From Curvibacter sp. GWA2_63_95 (GTDB lineage Bacteria; Pseudomonadota; Gammaproteobacteria; Burkholderiales; Burkholderiaceae_C): a stretch of DNA of 64,000 bases. Both the position numbers and the translations under genes were made by a program. The notes under the pieces are model-generated. The model had not been told where the DNA came from and searched no databases. It was given only the letters and a program-made list of their open reading frames with translations. The stretch spans positions 124,001 to 188,000 of the forward strand of contig MGPB01000034.1 of NCBI GenBank assembly GCA_001795455.1, in the 5' to 3' direction. This document shows, piece by piece, positions 42,468 through 49,911 of this stretch; position 1 is the stretch's first letter, and each line of letters begins with the position of its first letter.

Positions 42468-43118
42468 TCAGCCCACCTTGCGAAAGGTGAGGTTGATGCG
42501 CCGCCGCCCCACCAGCGGGTGGTGGCCATCGGCCACGGGCAGCACCCCGTGGAAGGCCAGGCGCGCCGGGCCGCCCCACACCACCACGTCGCCATGGGCC
42601 AAGCGGTAACGCTGGGTTTGGCCGGTGCGCTGCAAGCCGCCGAACAAAAACGTGGCGGGCAGGCCCAGCGAGAGCGACACCACGGGCGCGCGCAGGTCGC
42701 GCTCGTCGCGGTCCTGGTGCAGGCCGAGTTTGTTGCCGGGCAGGTACTGGTTGATGAGGCAGGAGTCGGGCACAAAGTCGGGGTAGCCGGCCTGCGCAGC
42801 GGCGCGCACGGCAAAGTCGTGCAGGCAGGGCGGGATGTCGGGCCAGGGCTGGCGCGTGCCGGGATTGCGCGGGGCGTAGCGGTAGCCACCGGGCTCGGAC
42901 ACCCAGCCCATGCTGCCGCAGCGGGTGGTCTGGATGGACATGGTGTGCCCACCCGGCGTTTGCAGGTGGCGCAGCGGCAGCTGGGCAATGACAGACTCCG
43001 CCGCGGCCAGCATCTGCGCATCGTCCGCCCGGCCCAAGCCGCGCAGCAGCACGGCACCGGGCGCGATGGCGGTGCGCAGGTCCTCAGAGGCTAGGGGCAG
43101 GTTGTCAAACAGGTCCAC
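42468..43118 (-). CDS. alkB: Alkylated DNA repair dioxygenase AlkB
   Basis: A 216-residue Fe(II)/2-oxoglutarate dioxygenase that removes methyl groups from 1-methyladenine and 3-methylcytosine in DNA and RNA. The iron ligands are His and Asp in GLHQDRDERD and His in LAFHGVLPV. The 2-oxoglutarate-binding arginines lie in RRRINLTFRK. The substrate region MSIQTTRCGSMGWVSEPGGY is typical. A LexA-type box, CTGT-N8-ACAG, lies 29 nt upstream of the start, so damage-inducible expression is likely. Confidence 0.94.
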   Translation of the reverse strand: MDLFDNLPLASEDLRTAIAPGAVLLRGLGRADDAQMLAAAESVIAQLPLRHLQTPGGHTMSIQTTRCGSMGWVSEPGGYRYAPRNPGTRQPWPDIPPCLHDFAVRAAAQAGYPDFVPDSCLINQYLPGNKLGLHQDRDERDLRAPVVSLSLGLPATFLFGGLQRTGQTQRYRLAHGDVVVWGGPARLAFHGVLPVADGHHPLVGRRRINLTFRKVG

Positions 43119-43146
43119 GGGGCGGGGCAGGGGCAGGTTGTTGGTA

Positions 43147-43162
43147 CTGTATTTTTACACAG
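43147..43162. promoter_or_regulatory. LexA (SOS) box upstream of alkB
   Basis: CTGTATTTTTACACAG fits CTGT-N8-ACAG, and the flanks TA...CA also resemble the E. coli consensus. It sits 29-44 nt upstream of the alkB start codon in a short gap where alkB is the only gene that starts; the pirin gene on the other side only ends there. Confidence 0.65.
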
Positions 43163-43192
43163 CACCACCAACCACACCAGCGCCCACCGGCC

Positions 43193-44032
43193 TTACAGAC
43201 GCCCCTGCTGGCGCAGCAGCTGCGCGCGCTCGCGGATACCGGCCTGGCCGCGGTGCAAGGCTTCTTCGCTGGTGTGCACGGAGTAAGGCCCGGTGAACAG
43301 CGCGTGCGGGTGCGGTACGCCCGAGCCAAGCACGAAGGCGGTGTCGGTCTGCGCCTCAAATTCAATCGCGCCACCGGCGTCCTCAAACACGGCCAGGTCA
43401 CCGGTGCGCAGTGCGGCGGGCGCGGTCAGCACGCCTTCGCCCACGGCAGCCCAGGCCACGGTGTGGCCGGCGGGCGGCTCAAAATGCCAGGTCTCGCCGG
43501 CCTGCAGGTGCACGCCCAGGTAGCTGATGTTGGACGGCGCGGGAATCGGGCTGGTCTGGCCGCCATAGCTGCCCAGCAGTACGCGGGCCGGGCCCGCCTG
43601 CGGCACGTCCTGGGGGCCGAGGTAGAGGCTGTGCGCCTCGGCCAATTCAAGTTCGGGCGGCATGGCCACCCAGAGCTGGAAGCCCAGCACGCGCGCGTGG
43701 TTGTCCAGCGTGCCGGTGTGCCACACACCGCCGCCAGCCATCATCCATTCCACGCCGCCATGGGGCAGCACGCCGCGGGCGCCGTGTTCACCGGTGGTGT
43801 CTTCGTAAGCGGTCTGGCCGCTGATCAGGTAGGTGAGCGTGGCAATGCCCGAGTGCGGGTGCATGCCAAAGCGTGGCGGTGGGCTGCCCGCGGCCACTTC
43901 AAAGCGGTCCAGAAAGATAAAGGGCTTGAGCACTTCGCCCAGGTCGCCGGGGCTGACCAGGCGCGTGATGGGGCCGTGGCTGCTGCCGCGGGTGTGGTGA
44001 ACGATGGAACGGGTAGGTGCGAGGGTTTGCAT
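43193..44032 (-). CDS. Pirin family protein
   Basis: A 279-residue bicupin. The N-terminal cupin shows the pirin signature with metal ligands in FGMHPHSGIATLTYL (two His) and GEHGARGVLPHGGVEWM, where a further His and the Glu lie. Then come the quercetinase-type VLGFQLWVAMP and a C-terminal pirin_C domain with GAIEFEAQTDTAFVLGSG. ATG 44032 starts just before the domain. Iron-dependent redox sensing or quercetinase activity is known in relatives. The TetR gene that follows upstream may control it. Confidence 0.9.
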   Translation of the reverse strand: MQTLAPTRSIVHHTRGSSHGPITRLVSPGDLGEVLKPFIFLDRFEVAAGSPPPRFGMHPHSGIATLTYLISGQTAYEDTTGEHGARGVLPHGGVEWMMAGGGVWHTGTLDNHARVLGFQLWVAMPPELELAEAHSLYLGPQDVPQAGPARVLLGSYGGQTSPIPAPSNISYLGVHLQAGETWHFEPPAGHTVAWAAVGEGVLTAPAALRTGDLAVFEDAGGAIEFEAQTDTAFVLGSGVPHPHALFTGPYSVHTSEEALHRGQAGIRERAQLLRQQGRL

Positions 44033-44169
44033 GCGGGAACTCCTGATGCAGAGGGGGCCGCCGTATGCGAGCCGATGTACCAAGGGTAAGGGCGGGCGCG
44101 CACTTTGCCAGGGCCGGAGCTTGGCTTTCACTGTCCCATTTTTGGGGTGAATCGGGCACCAGGGAACGG

Positions 44170-44814
44170 CTACAGCCCTTGCTCCACCATGCTGAGCAGG
44201 CGCTGGCCAAACATCTCGTAGTGCGGGCCCACGGGTGTGGCCAGGGGGCCGTCGATCACCAGCATGGCCAGGCCGTGCACGGCAGACCAGGCCAGCACTT
44301 CGGCACCGGGGCGGCGGGCCGCGGGCATGGCACCGGCCTGCACCAGCAGGTCCAGCGCGTCACACAGCAGCTCGTGGGGGTTGCGGCCGCTGTCGCCGGT
44401 GGTGGGCCACTCGGGGGTGGCCTGGAGCAGTTTTTCGGACAGCGCAAAGGCGGTGCGGAACAGGCCCGGCTCGGCCCTGGCATAGCGCAGGTAGCCGGTG
44501 CCCACGGCGCGCACGCTGGCGCGGGCGTGGTCGGCAGGTGACAGACCGGGGGGCACGGCCGCCAGCGCCGCCTCCATGGAGCGCGCCACCCCCGACAAGG
44601 CGCTGGCGCGCACGCCCAGCAACAGGTCTTGCTGGCTGGCGAAATGGCGGTAGGCCGCGTTGGGGGCCACGCCCACGCGGCGGGTGGTTTCGCGCAGCGT
44701 GACCGCGGCCGGGCCGCCCGCCCGGGCCAGCGCAATACCGGCTTCGAGCAGGGCACGGCGCAAGTCGCCGTGGCGGTAGGTTTCACGGGCGGGCGGTGGA
44801 GTAGCGGCAGGCAT
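44170..44814 (-). CDS. TetR/AcrR-family regulator
   Basis: A 214-residue repressor. The N-terminal HTH spans about residues 14-60 with DLRRALLEAGIALARAGGPA and TTRRVGVAPNAAYRHFASQQ. The C-terminal half fits the WHG-type TetR ligand domain. It is divergent from a VOC/GFA gene pair, and two TGGACA-type palindromes lie between, so it probably represses itself and that operon. The inducer is unknown. Confidence 0.9.
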   Translation of the reverse strand: MPAATPPPARETYRHGDLRRALLEAGIALARAGGPAAVTLRETTRRVGVAPNAAYRHFASQQDLLLGVRASALSGVARSMEAALAAVPPGLSPADHARASVRAVGTGYLRYARAEPGLFRTAFALSEKLLQATPEWPTTGDSGRNPHELLCDALDLLVQAGAMPAARRPGAEVLAWSAVHGLAMLVIDGPLATPVGPHYEMFGQRLLSMVEQGL

Positions 44815-44828
44815 GTGGCGATCGAATG

Positions 44829-44873
44829 TGGACAGTGTCCATTATGTTTGCTATTCTTTGTGGACGGTGTACA
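44829..44873. promoter_or_regulatory. Two TGGACA-type operators between the TetR and VOC genes
   Basis: TGGACAGTGTCCA (44829-44841) is a perfect palindrome around a central G. TGGACGGTGTACA (44861-44873) is a second copy with two mismatches, 32 bp away. This is the expected pattern for a TetR dimer acting on a divergent promoter. Confidence 0.6.
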
Positions 44874-44914
44874 CAAGTGACACCGTCGCCCTGCTGTCCA
44901 CCAAGGAGGTCCCC

Positions 44915-45325
44915 ATGAAAGTTGAGCCTTATCTGTTTTTCAACGGCCGCTGTGACGAGGCCATTGCCTTCTACCAAGAGGCCTTGGGCGCAGAGGTGAC
45001 GTTTCTGATGCGCATGAACGACGCCCCGGACCCGCCGCCGCCCGGCGCCATTCCGGCGGGGTTTGAGCACAAGGTGATGCACGCCAACCTGCGCATTGGC
45101 GAGCTGGCGCTGATGGTGTCAGACGGCAACAGCGACATGCAGCCCAGCTTCAAGGGCTTTTGCCTGTCGCTCAGCGTGGCCAACCCCGAAGAGGCGGCGC
45201 AGCGTTTTGCCGCGCTGCAACCTGGCGGCAAGGTGACCATGCCGCTGGGTGCCACCTTTTGGTCTCCGGCGTTTGGCATGCTGGAAGACCGTTTTGGCGT
45301 GGGCTGGATGGTGATCGCACCCTGA
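44915..45325 (+). CDS. VOC family protein (PhnB-like)
   Basis: A 136-residue glyoxalase-fold protein of the PhnB/3-demethylubiquinone-methyltransferase-like group. It has VEPYLFFNGRCDEAIAFYQE, MHANLRIGELALMVSDG and ends FGMLEDRFGVGWMV. AAGGAGGT stands 5 nt before ATG 44915 and decides the start over a longer in-frame ORF. It heads a likely two-gene operon with the GFA gene, downstream of TetR-type operators. Confidence 0.9.
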   Translation: MKVEPYLFFNGRCDEAIAFYQEALGAEVTFLMRMNDAPDPPPPGAIPAGFEHKVMHANLRIGELALMVSDGNSDMQPSFKGFCLSLSVANPEEAAQRFAALQPGGKVTMPLGATFWSPAFGMLEDRFGVGWMVIAP

Positions 45326-45337
45326 AAGGAACCCGGA

Positions 45338-45691
45338 ATGAACCAGACCTACCAGGGAAGCTGCCACTGCGGGCAGATCGCGTTTGAAGTGGAGGGCGAA
45401 CTGACGGGTGCCGTCGACTGCAACTGCTCCATCTGCCAGCGCAAGGGCACGCTGATGTGGTTTGTGCCACGCGCGCAGCTGCGGCTGCTGACGCCCACGG
45501 AGAACCTGCGCAGCTACACCTTCCACAAACACGTGATCCGCCACCACTTTTGCCCGACCTGCGGCATGCACCCGTTTGGCGAAGGCGTAGGGCCGGACGG
45601 CGCAGCGATGGCGGCGGTGAACATCCGCTGCCTGGAGGGGGTGGATATCTACGACATTGCGGTCCACCACCACAACGGACGCGCACTCTGA
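45338..45691 (+). CDS. GFA family (glutathione-dependent formaldehyde-activating-like) zinc protein
   Basis: A 117-residue CENP-V/GFA-fold protein. The zinc-binding cysteines are visible in GSCHCGQIAFEV, CNCSICQRKG and HFCPTCGMHPFG. Relatives include glutathione:formaldehyde adduct-forming enzymes, but most members are uncharacterised. It follows the VOC gene by 12 nt, so the pair may detoxify a reactive carbonyl or electrophile under TetR control. Confidence 0.88.
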   Translation: MNQTYQGSCHCGQIAFEVEGELTGAVDCNCSICQRKGTLMWFVPRAQLRLLTPTENLRSYTFHKHVIRHHFCPTCGMHPFGEGVGPDGAAMAAVNIRCLEGVDIYDIAVHHHNGRAL

Positions 45692-45751
45692 GTCGCGGGC
45701 AGCGACAATCGGTACCTACACAACCGACGGCGCTGCCAAAGACTCTCCCCC

Positions 45752-46003
45752 ATGACCGATAGATACAAAGCCGAAGCCGAAGCCCGCGAAGCCGCCCTGT
45801 GCGAACCCTGCCGCGGCATCCAGCGCAACTGGCGCCGCGCCCCCGGCCACGCCGAACTGGTGCAGGGCGAAAACCGCAAAGAGGAGCGCGGCGGCCAGGT
45901 CGTCACCGTGACCCGCTACCGCTGCGACCGCTGCGGCTCGATCTGGGACTACGAAAACAACAAAAACAACCAGAAGGCCGGTTGGTCCCTGCCACGCCGC
46001 TAA
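45752..46003 (+). CDS. Small putative zinc-ribbon protein, 83 residues
   Basis: I do not recognise a named family. It has CEPC near residue 17 and CDRC near 58 (YRCDRCGSIWDYENN), a four-cysteine zinc-ribbon-like layout. The rest is charged, and no signal peptide is present. It is placed 12 nt before the RIO-kinase gene, suggesting co-transcription. A nucleic-acid or ribosome-linked role would fit but is not shown. Confidence 0.65.
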   Translation: MTDRYKAEAEAREAALCEPCRGIQRNWRRAPGHAELVQGENRKEERGGQVVTVTRYRCDRCGSIWDYENNKNNQKAGWSLPRR

Positions 46004-46015
46004 GCACGGCAGGCC

Positions 46016-46885
46016 ATGAAAGCTCCCCCCAGACTGCAGTCCCTCGTGGAAGAGGGCCTGATCGACACCGTGGTACGCCAGCTCATGAGTGGCAAAGAGG
46101 CCATGGTGTTTGTGGTGCGCGCGGGCGAACAGACGCTGTGCGCCAAGATCTACAAAGAGGCCACACACCGCAGCTTTCGCCAGGCAGTGGATTACACCGA
46201 GAACCGCAAGGTGAAGAACTCGCGCTCGGCCCGTGCCATGGCCAAGGGCAGCAAGTTTGGCCGGCAAGAGCAGGAAGCCGCGTGGCAAAGCGCCGAGGTG
46301 GATGCGCTGTACCGCCTGGCCGCCGCCGGCGTGCGTGTGCCCCAGCCGATCAATTTTCACGACGGTGTGCTGCTGATGGAGCTGGTGACCGATGCAAACG
46401 GCGACGCGGCCCCGCGCCTGAACGATGTGGCCTTCACGCCGGAGCAGGCGCTGCAACACCACGCCACGCTGGTGGCCGAGGTGGTGCGCATGCTGTGTGC
46501 GGGCGTGGTGCATGGGGACTTGTCGGAGTTCAACATCCTGCTGGCCCATTCGGGTGCGGCCGACGGCGAGGACTTCCCGGTGATCATCGACCTGCCGCAA
46601 GCGGTGGACGCTGCGGGCAACAACCACGCCCAGCGCATGCTGATGCGCGACGTGGCCAACCTGCGCGACTTCTTTGGCCAGTTTGCGCCCGCGTTGCTCA
46701 CGACCGACTTTGGCCCCGAAATCTGGAGCCTGTACCAAGGCGGCCTGCTGAGCAACGAGACCGTGCTGACCGGTCACTACGAACGTGCCAACGCCGATGT
46801 GGACATGGAGGGCGTGCTGCGCGAGATTGACGATGCACGGGCCGAAGATGCTGCGCGGCGATTGCGCATGGCTACGGCGGCTTGA
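46016..46885 (+). CDS. RIO1-like protein kinase (PA4780 family)
   Basis: A 289-residue atypical Ser/Thr kinase. The Gly-poor N-lobe has GKEAMVFVVRAGEQTLCAKI with the catalytic Lys, then YTENRKVKNSRSARAMAKGS (the RIO flexible loop). The catalytic loop is VVHGDLSEFNILL and the metal-binding loop PVIIDLPQAVD, both characteristic of RIO1. In bacteria the substrate is unknown. A dispersed repeat follows. Confidence 0.9.
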   Translation: MKAPPRLQSLVEEGLIDTVVRQLMSGKEAMVFVVRAGEQTLCAKIYKEATHRSFRQAVDYTENRKVKNSRSARAMAKGSKFGRQEQEAAWQSAEVDALYRLAAAGVRVPQPINFHDGVLLMELVTDANGDAAPRLNDVAFTPEQALQHHATLVAEVVRMLCAGVVHGDLSEFNILLAHSGAADGEDFPVIIDLPQAVDAAGNNHAQRMLMRDVANLRDFFGQFAPALLTTDFGPEIWSLYQGGLLSNETVLTGHYERANADVDMEGVLREIDDARAEDAARRLRMATAA

Positions 46886-46897
46886 ACGGCGCGAATT

Positions 46898-46961
46898 GCT
46901 ATTAATACAATAGCTTCTTGCGCATACAGAACGTGGGCTAGCGGCCTGTTTCTTGTATAAA
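46898..46961 (+). repeat. Dispersed repeat copy after the RIO kinase gene
   Basis: Reads GCTATTAATACAATAGCTTC, GCGCATACAGAACGTGGGC, TAGCGGCCTGTTTCTTGTAT. The GCTATT/AATAGC stem is preserved while the core is diverged. It lies in the leader of the next gene. Confidence 0.78.
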
Positions 46962-46987
46962 CCGAGCTCCCCTCAAGGAAACCTGCC

Positions 46988-47395
46988 ATGCCCCACCTGG
47001 TCATTCTGTACACCGCCAACCTGGACCGCGAGACCGACATGTCCGCCCTGTGCCGCACCATGGCTGACACCATGCTGGCGCAGCGCGACGAGGCTGGCAA
47101 ACAGGTGTTTCCCACCGGCGGCGTGCGTGTGCTGGCCTACCCGGCAGCGCACAGCGCGGTGGCCGATGGCAAGGGCGACTACGGCTTTGTGTACCTGAAC
47201 CTGCGCATTGCGCGCGGGCGCAGCGCGGCACTGCAGAAGCAGATGGGCGACGCACTGACTGCCGCCGTGGGCGCACACTTTGCCACGCTGCTGGCGCAGA
47301 AGCCGCTGGGCATCACGCTGCAGATCGACGAAGGGCATGAGGTGTTTGACGGCAAACACAGCACGCTGCACCCGCTGTTCAACAAGGTGCTGTGA
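46988..47395 (+). CDS. 5-carboxymethyl-2-hydroxymuconate isomerase-like protein
   Basis: A 135-residue tautomerase-superfamily protein (CHMI/HpaF type). It starts MPHLVILYTANL with the N-terminal Pro that acts as general base after Met removal. Further landmarks are RVLAYPAAHSAVADG and GYGFVYLNLRIARGRS-like segments. AAGGA precedes the start. No other homoprotocatechuate genes are nearby, so the in vivo substrate is uncertain. It overlaps the next gene if that starts at GTG 47392. Confidence 0.87.
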   Translation: MPHLVILYTANLDRETDMSALCRTMADTMLAQRDEAGKQVFPTGGVRVLAYPAAHSAVADGKGDYGFVYLNLRIARGRSAALQKQMGDALTAAVGAHFATLLAQKPLGITLQIDEGHEVFDGKHSTLHPLFNKVL

Positions 47396-49020
47396 GTCGC
47401 CCAATGCGCGAACGCGGGCTGCAGCTCAAGATTGCGGACACCGGGGACGAGTTTGACCGGATTGCACGGCTGAACTACGCCACCTTTGTGGAAGAAATTC
47501 CCCAGCACCAGAGCAACCCCGACCGGGCGCTGGTGGACAAGTTCCACCGGGAGAACACTTACTTCATTGCCAAGGACGGCGAGGCCATTGTGGGCATGCT
47601 GGCCTTGCGCAACCAGCGCCCTTTTTCGCTGGATGCCAAGCTGCCGGACCTGGATGCCCATGTGCTGCCGGGCGAATCGCTGTGCGAGATACGGCTGCTG
47701 GCCATTGAACCCAGCCACCGGCACAGCCGGGTGCTGCGCGAGTTGTTCCGGGCCCTGTTTGCGCACTGCGTGGCGCAGGGCTTTGACCGCGCACTGATAT
47801 CGGGGCGTCTGGAGAACATCCCCCTGTACACCAAGTTGGGCTTTGAGCCTTTTGCCGAGCCGGTAGGCAGCGAAGGGGCGCGTTACCAGCCGATGTACAT
47901 GACACGGGCGACGGCCAACCGCAATCTGCGCACGCTTCCTGTGCGGGCCGCCATGGAGGCAGCGCCCGCGGGTGCCCGCCATTGCTTTTTGCCTGGCCCG
48001 GTGGCCCTGCACCCGGAGGTGGAGGCGGCATTGCGCCACCCCGTGTACTCACACCGCAGCGCGCGGTATGCCACGCTGCTGGACGCGACCAAAGAACGGC
48101 TGCGCGCCCTGGCCCAGACCCAGGCCGTGGAGGTGCTGGTGGGCACGGGCACGCTGGCCAACGATGTGGTGGCCGCACACATTGCCCGGCTCGGAAGCAA
48201 GGGCCTGATCGTGTCGAACGGCGAGTTTGGGGAGCGGCTGCTGGCACACGCGCAGGGCTTTGGCATACCCCATGTGGCGCACCAGCTGCCCTGGGGCCAG
48301 GCCATCCAGCCCGATGCCATTGCGCAGCGCCTGCACGACGACCCCGACATCCGCTGGCTGTGGTGTGTGCACTGTGAAACGTCCACCGGGCAGGTGAACC
48401 CGGTGGAGGCGATACAGGCGGTGTGTGATGCGCGGCAGGTGCTCACACACGTTGACGGCATCAGCGCACTGGGGGTGCTGCCCTGCGACTGGAGCCGGGC
48501 ACGCATGGCCAGCGCCGTCAGCGGCAAAGGCCTGGGCGCACTGACCGGGCTGGCACTGGTGTTCTACAACCCGGCGCTGCTGGAGCCGCCAACACCGGCG
48601 CCACACCGCCCCCTGCCCGCCTACCTGGACCTGCACAGCTATGCCCGCAAGCAGGGGCAGCCCTACAGCGGCTCATCGCTGCTGCTGGAGGCCCTGGCCA
48701 GCGCCTTGCGGCGCCCGCAAGCGCCACGTGGGGCAGCCCGCGCCATGTGGGGTGACTGGCTGGAGCCGCGCTTGCTGCAGCTGGGTGTGCACCTGGTGGT
48801 GCAGGGCGCAGCACGTTCGCCGGGGGTGTTTACCTTGGCGCTGCCAGATGGGGTTTCGTCGCAGGCGCTGGGGGATGCCCTCTTGGACGCGGGGCTGGAA
48901 TGCAGCTACGCCAGCGGCTACCTGCTGCAGCGCAACTGGCTGCAGATTTGCCTGATGGGCGAAGTCAGCCAGGCGGGGCTGGCGCTGCTGTGTGAACACC
49001 TCGCGCAGCATCTCGAATAA
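47392..49020 (+). CDS. Fusion of an N-acyltransferase-like domain and a class V aminotransferase
   Basis: A 542-residue protein of two parts. Residues about 10-175 look like a GNAT-fold acyltransferase of the FeeM/autoinducer-synthase type (ENTYFIAKDGEAIVGMLALR, ESLCEIRLLAIEPSHRHSRV, LYTKLGFEPF). Residues about 190-540 are a class V aminotransferase with HCFLPGPVALHPEVEAAL, VLVGTGTLANDVVAAHI, CVHCETSTGQVNP, LTHVDGISALG and the PLP-Lys segment SAVSGKGLGALTGLALVF. GTG 47392 overlaps the upstream stop; ATG 47404 is the alternative. The substrate is unknown; N-acylation of an amino acid plus transamination is conceivable. Confidence 0.82.
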   Translation: MSRPMRERGLQLKIADTGDEFDRIARLNYATFVEEIPQHQSNPDRALVDKFHRENTYFIAKDGEAIVGMLALRNQRPFSLDAKLPDLDAHVLPGESLCEIRLLAIEPSHRHSRVLRELFRALFAHCVAQGFDRALISGRLENIPLYTKLGFEPFAEPVGSEGARYQPMYMTRATANRNLRTLPVRAAMEAAPAGARHCFLPGPVALHPEVEAALRHPVYSHRSARYATLLDATKERLRALAQTQAVEVLVGTGTLANDVVAAHIARLGSKGLIVSNGEFGERLLAHAQGFGIPHVAHQLPWGQAIQPDAIAQRLHDDPDIRWLWCVHCETSTGQVNPVEAIQAVCDARQVLTHVDGISALGVLPCDWSRARMASAVSGKGLGALTGLALVFYNPALLEPPTPAPHRPLPAYLDLHSYARKQGQPYSGSSLLLEALASALRRPQAPRGAARAMWGDWLEPRLLQLGVHLVVQGAARSPGVFTLALPDGVSSQALGDALLDAGLECSYASGYLLQRNWLQICLMGEVSQAGLALLCEHLAQHLE

Positions 49021-49038
49021 CAGAAGAAAGCAGGCACC

Positions 49039-49911
49039 ATGTCTCGTTTGCGCGCTTGGGGTTTGCTGTTGGCGGTGGCATTGCCACTGCTGATTTTTTA
49101 CAGTTGGTCGCGCCTGGGGAACGAGACGGCGCGTATCGCCCTGGAGCGCTACGAGGCCTGGGCCGGCAGTGATGCCGCTGCGCTGATGCGGCCCTTGCAA
49201 GCGCACTACCTCAAGCAAGGGCAACCCGCGGCCCACGGGGATCTGGAGTTGCCCGCGGTGCCACCGCAAAGCGGCGTGAAGAGCTGGGCACTACAAGCCG
49301 ACAGCACCGTGCTGGTGACGCTGGACGCCAAGGTCGATGGGCGCGTGGTGCAGCTGCGGTATGTGCCGGTTGTGCGCAGTGCTACCGGCATTTTTTACGA
49401 TTGTGTGAGTGACACTTCGCCCGTGCAGGTAGGGCGTTTTTGCCGGGGCGAAGTGCTGAAGGTGACGACCGATGTGGCCGCCCAACTCGCCGCGAATGCC
49501 CAGGTGCTGGCCACGCTGCCAGCGGTGCACACGGCGTCCGGCACGGCGCTGCCTGCGGGCACACCCACGGGGAGTGTGGTGGTGGTTCCTGCGGTGGCCA
49601 AAGACCTGAATCACTGCGGCTTTCAGTGTGTGCAGTCACAAAGCTGTGTGACCCCACGCCCGCTGGCTTGCGCCAAGCAGGTGACCGAAGGCAGCAGTGG
49701 CTACCAGGATGTGCGTGCCACGCCCGACGATGTGCGCGGCAGCCAATTCGACACCCGCAGCGCGGCTGATGCGGCCTGTGCGCAGGCGCTGGGCGCGGGG
49801 TACCGCGTGGCCCAGGCGGGCGGTCTGGGTGGCGTGTTCACGCTCACCGGTGGCAATGAGTACTGGGTGCACAACGACGTGCGCACCGAGCAGAACTGCT
49901 GGGCCCCGTGA
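49039..49911 (+). CDS. Membrane-anchored exported protein next to a PglL-type ligase
   Basis: A 290-residue protein of no family I can name with confidence. A hydrophobic N-terminal segment (WGLLLAVALPLLIFYSW) is followed by a helical stretch, as in pilin-like proteins, but without a clear prepilin GFxxxE motif. The middle (VTLDAKVDGRVVQLRYVPVV) and a Cys-containing part (about 190-215, CGFQCVQSQSC) are probably periplasmic. It overlaps the PglL gene by 4 nt (GTGA), so the two are translationally coupled. It could be a glycosylation substrate or helper of that enzyme. Confidence 0.65.
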   Translation: MSRLRAWGLLLAVALPLLIFYSWSRLGNETARIALERYEAWAGSDAAALMRPLQAHYLKQGQPAAHGDLELPAVPPQSGVKSWALQADSTVLVTLDAKVDGRVVQLRYVPVVRSATGIFYDCVSDTSPVQVGRFCRGEVLKVTTDVAAQLAANAQVLATLPAVHTASGTALPAGTPTGSVVVVPAVAKDLNHCGFQCVQSQSCVTPRPLACAKQVTEGSSGYQDVRATPDDVRGSQFDTRSAADAACAQALGAGYRVAQAGGLGGVFTLTGGNEYWVHNDVRTEQNCWAP

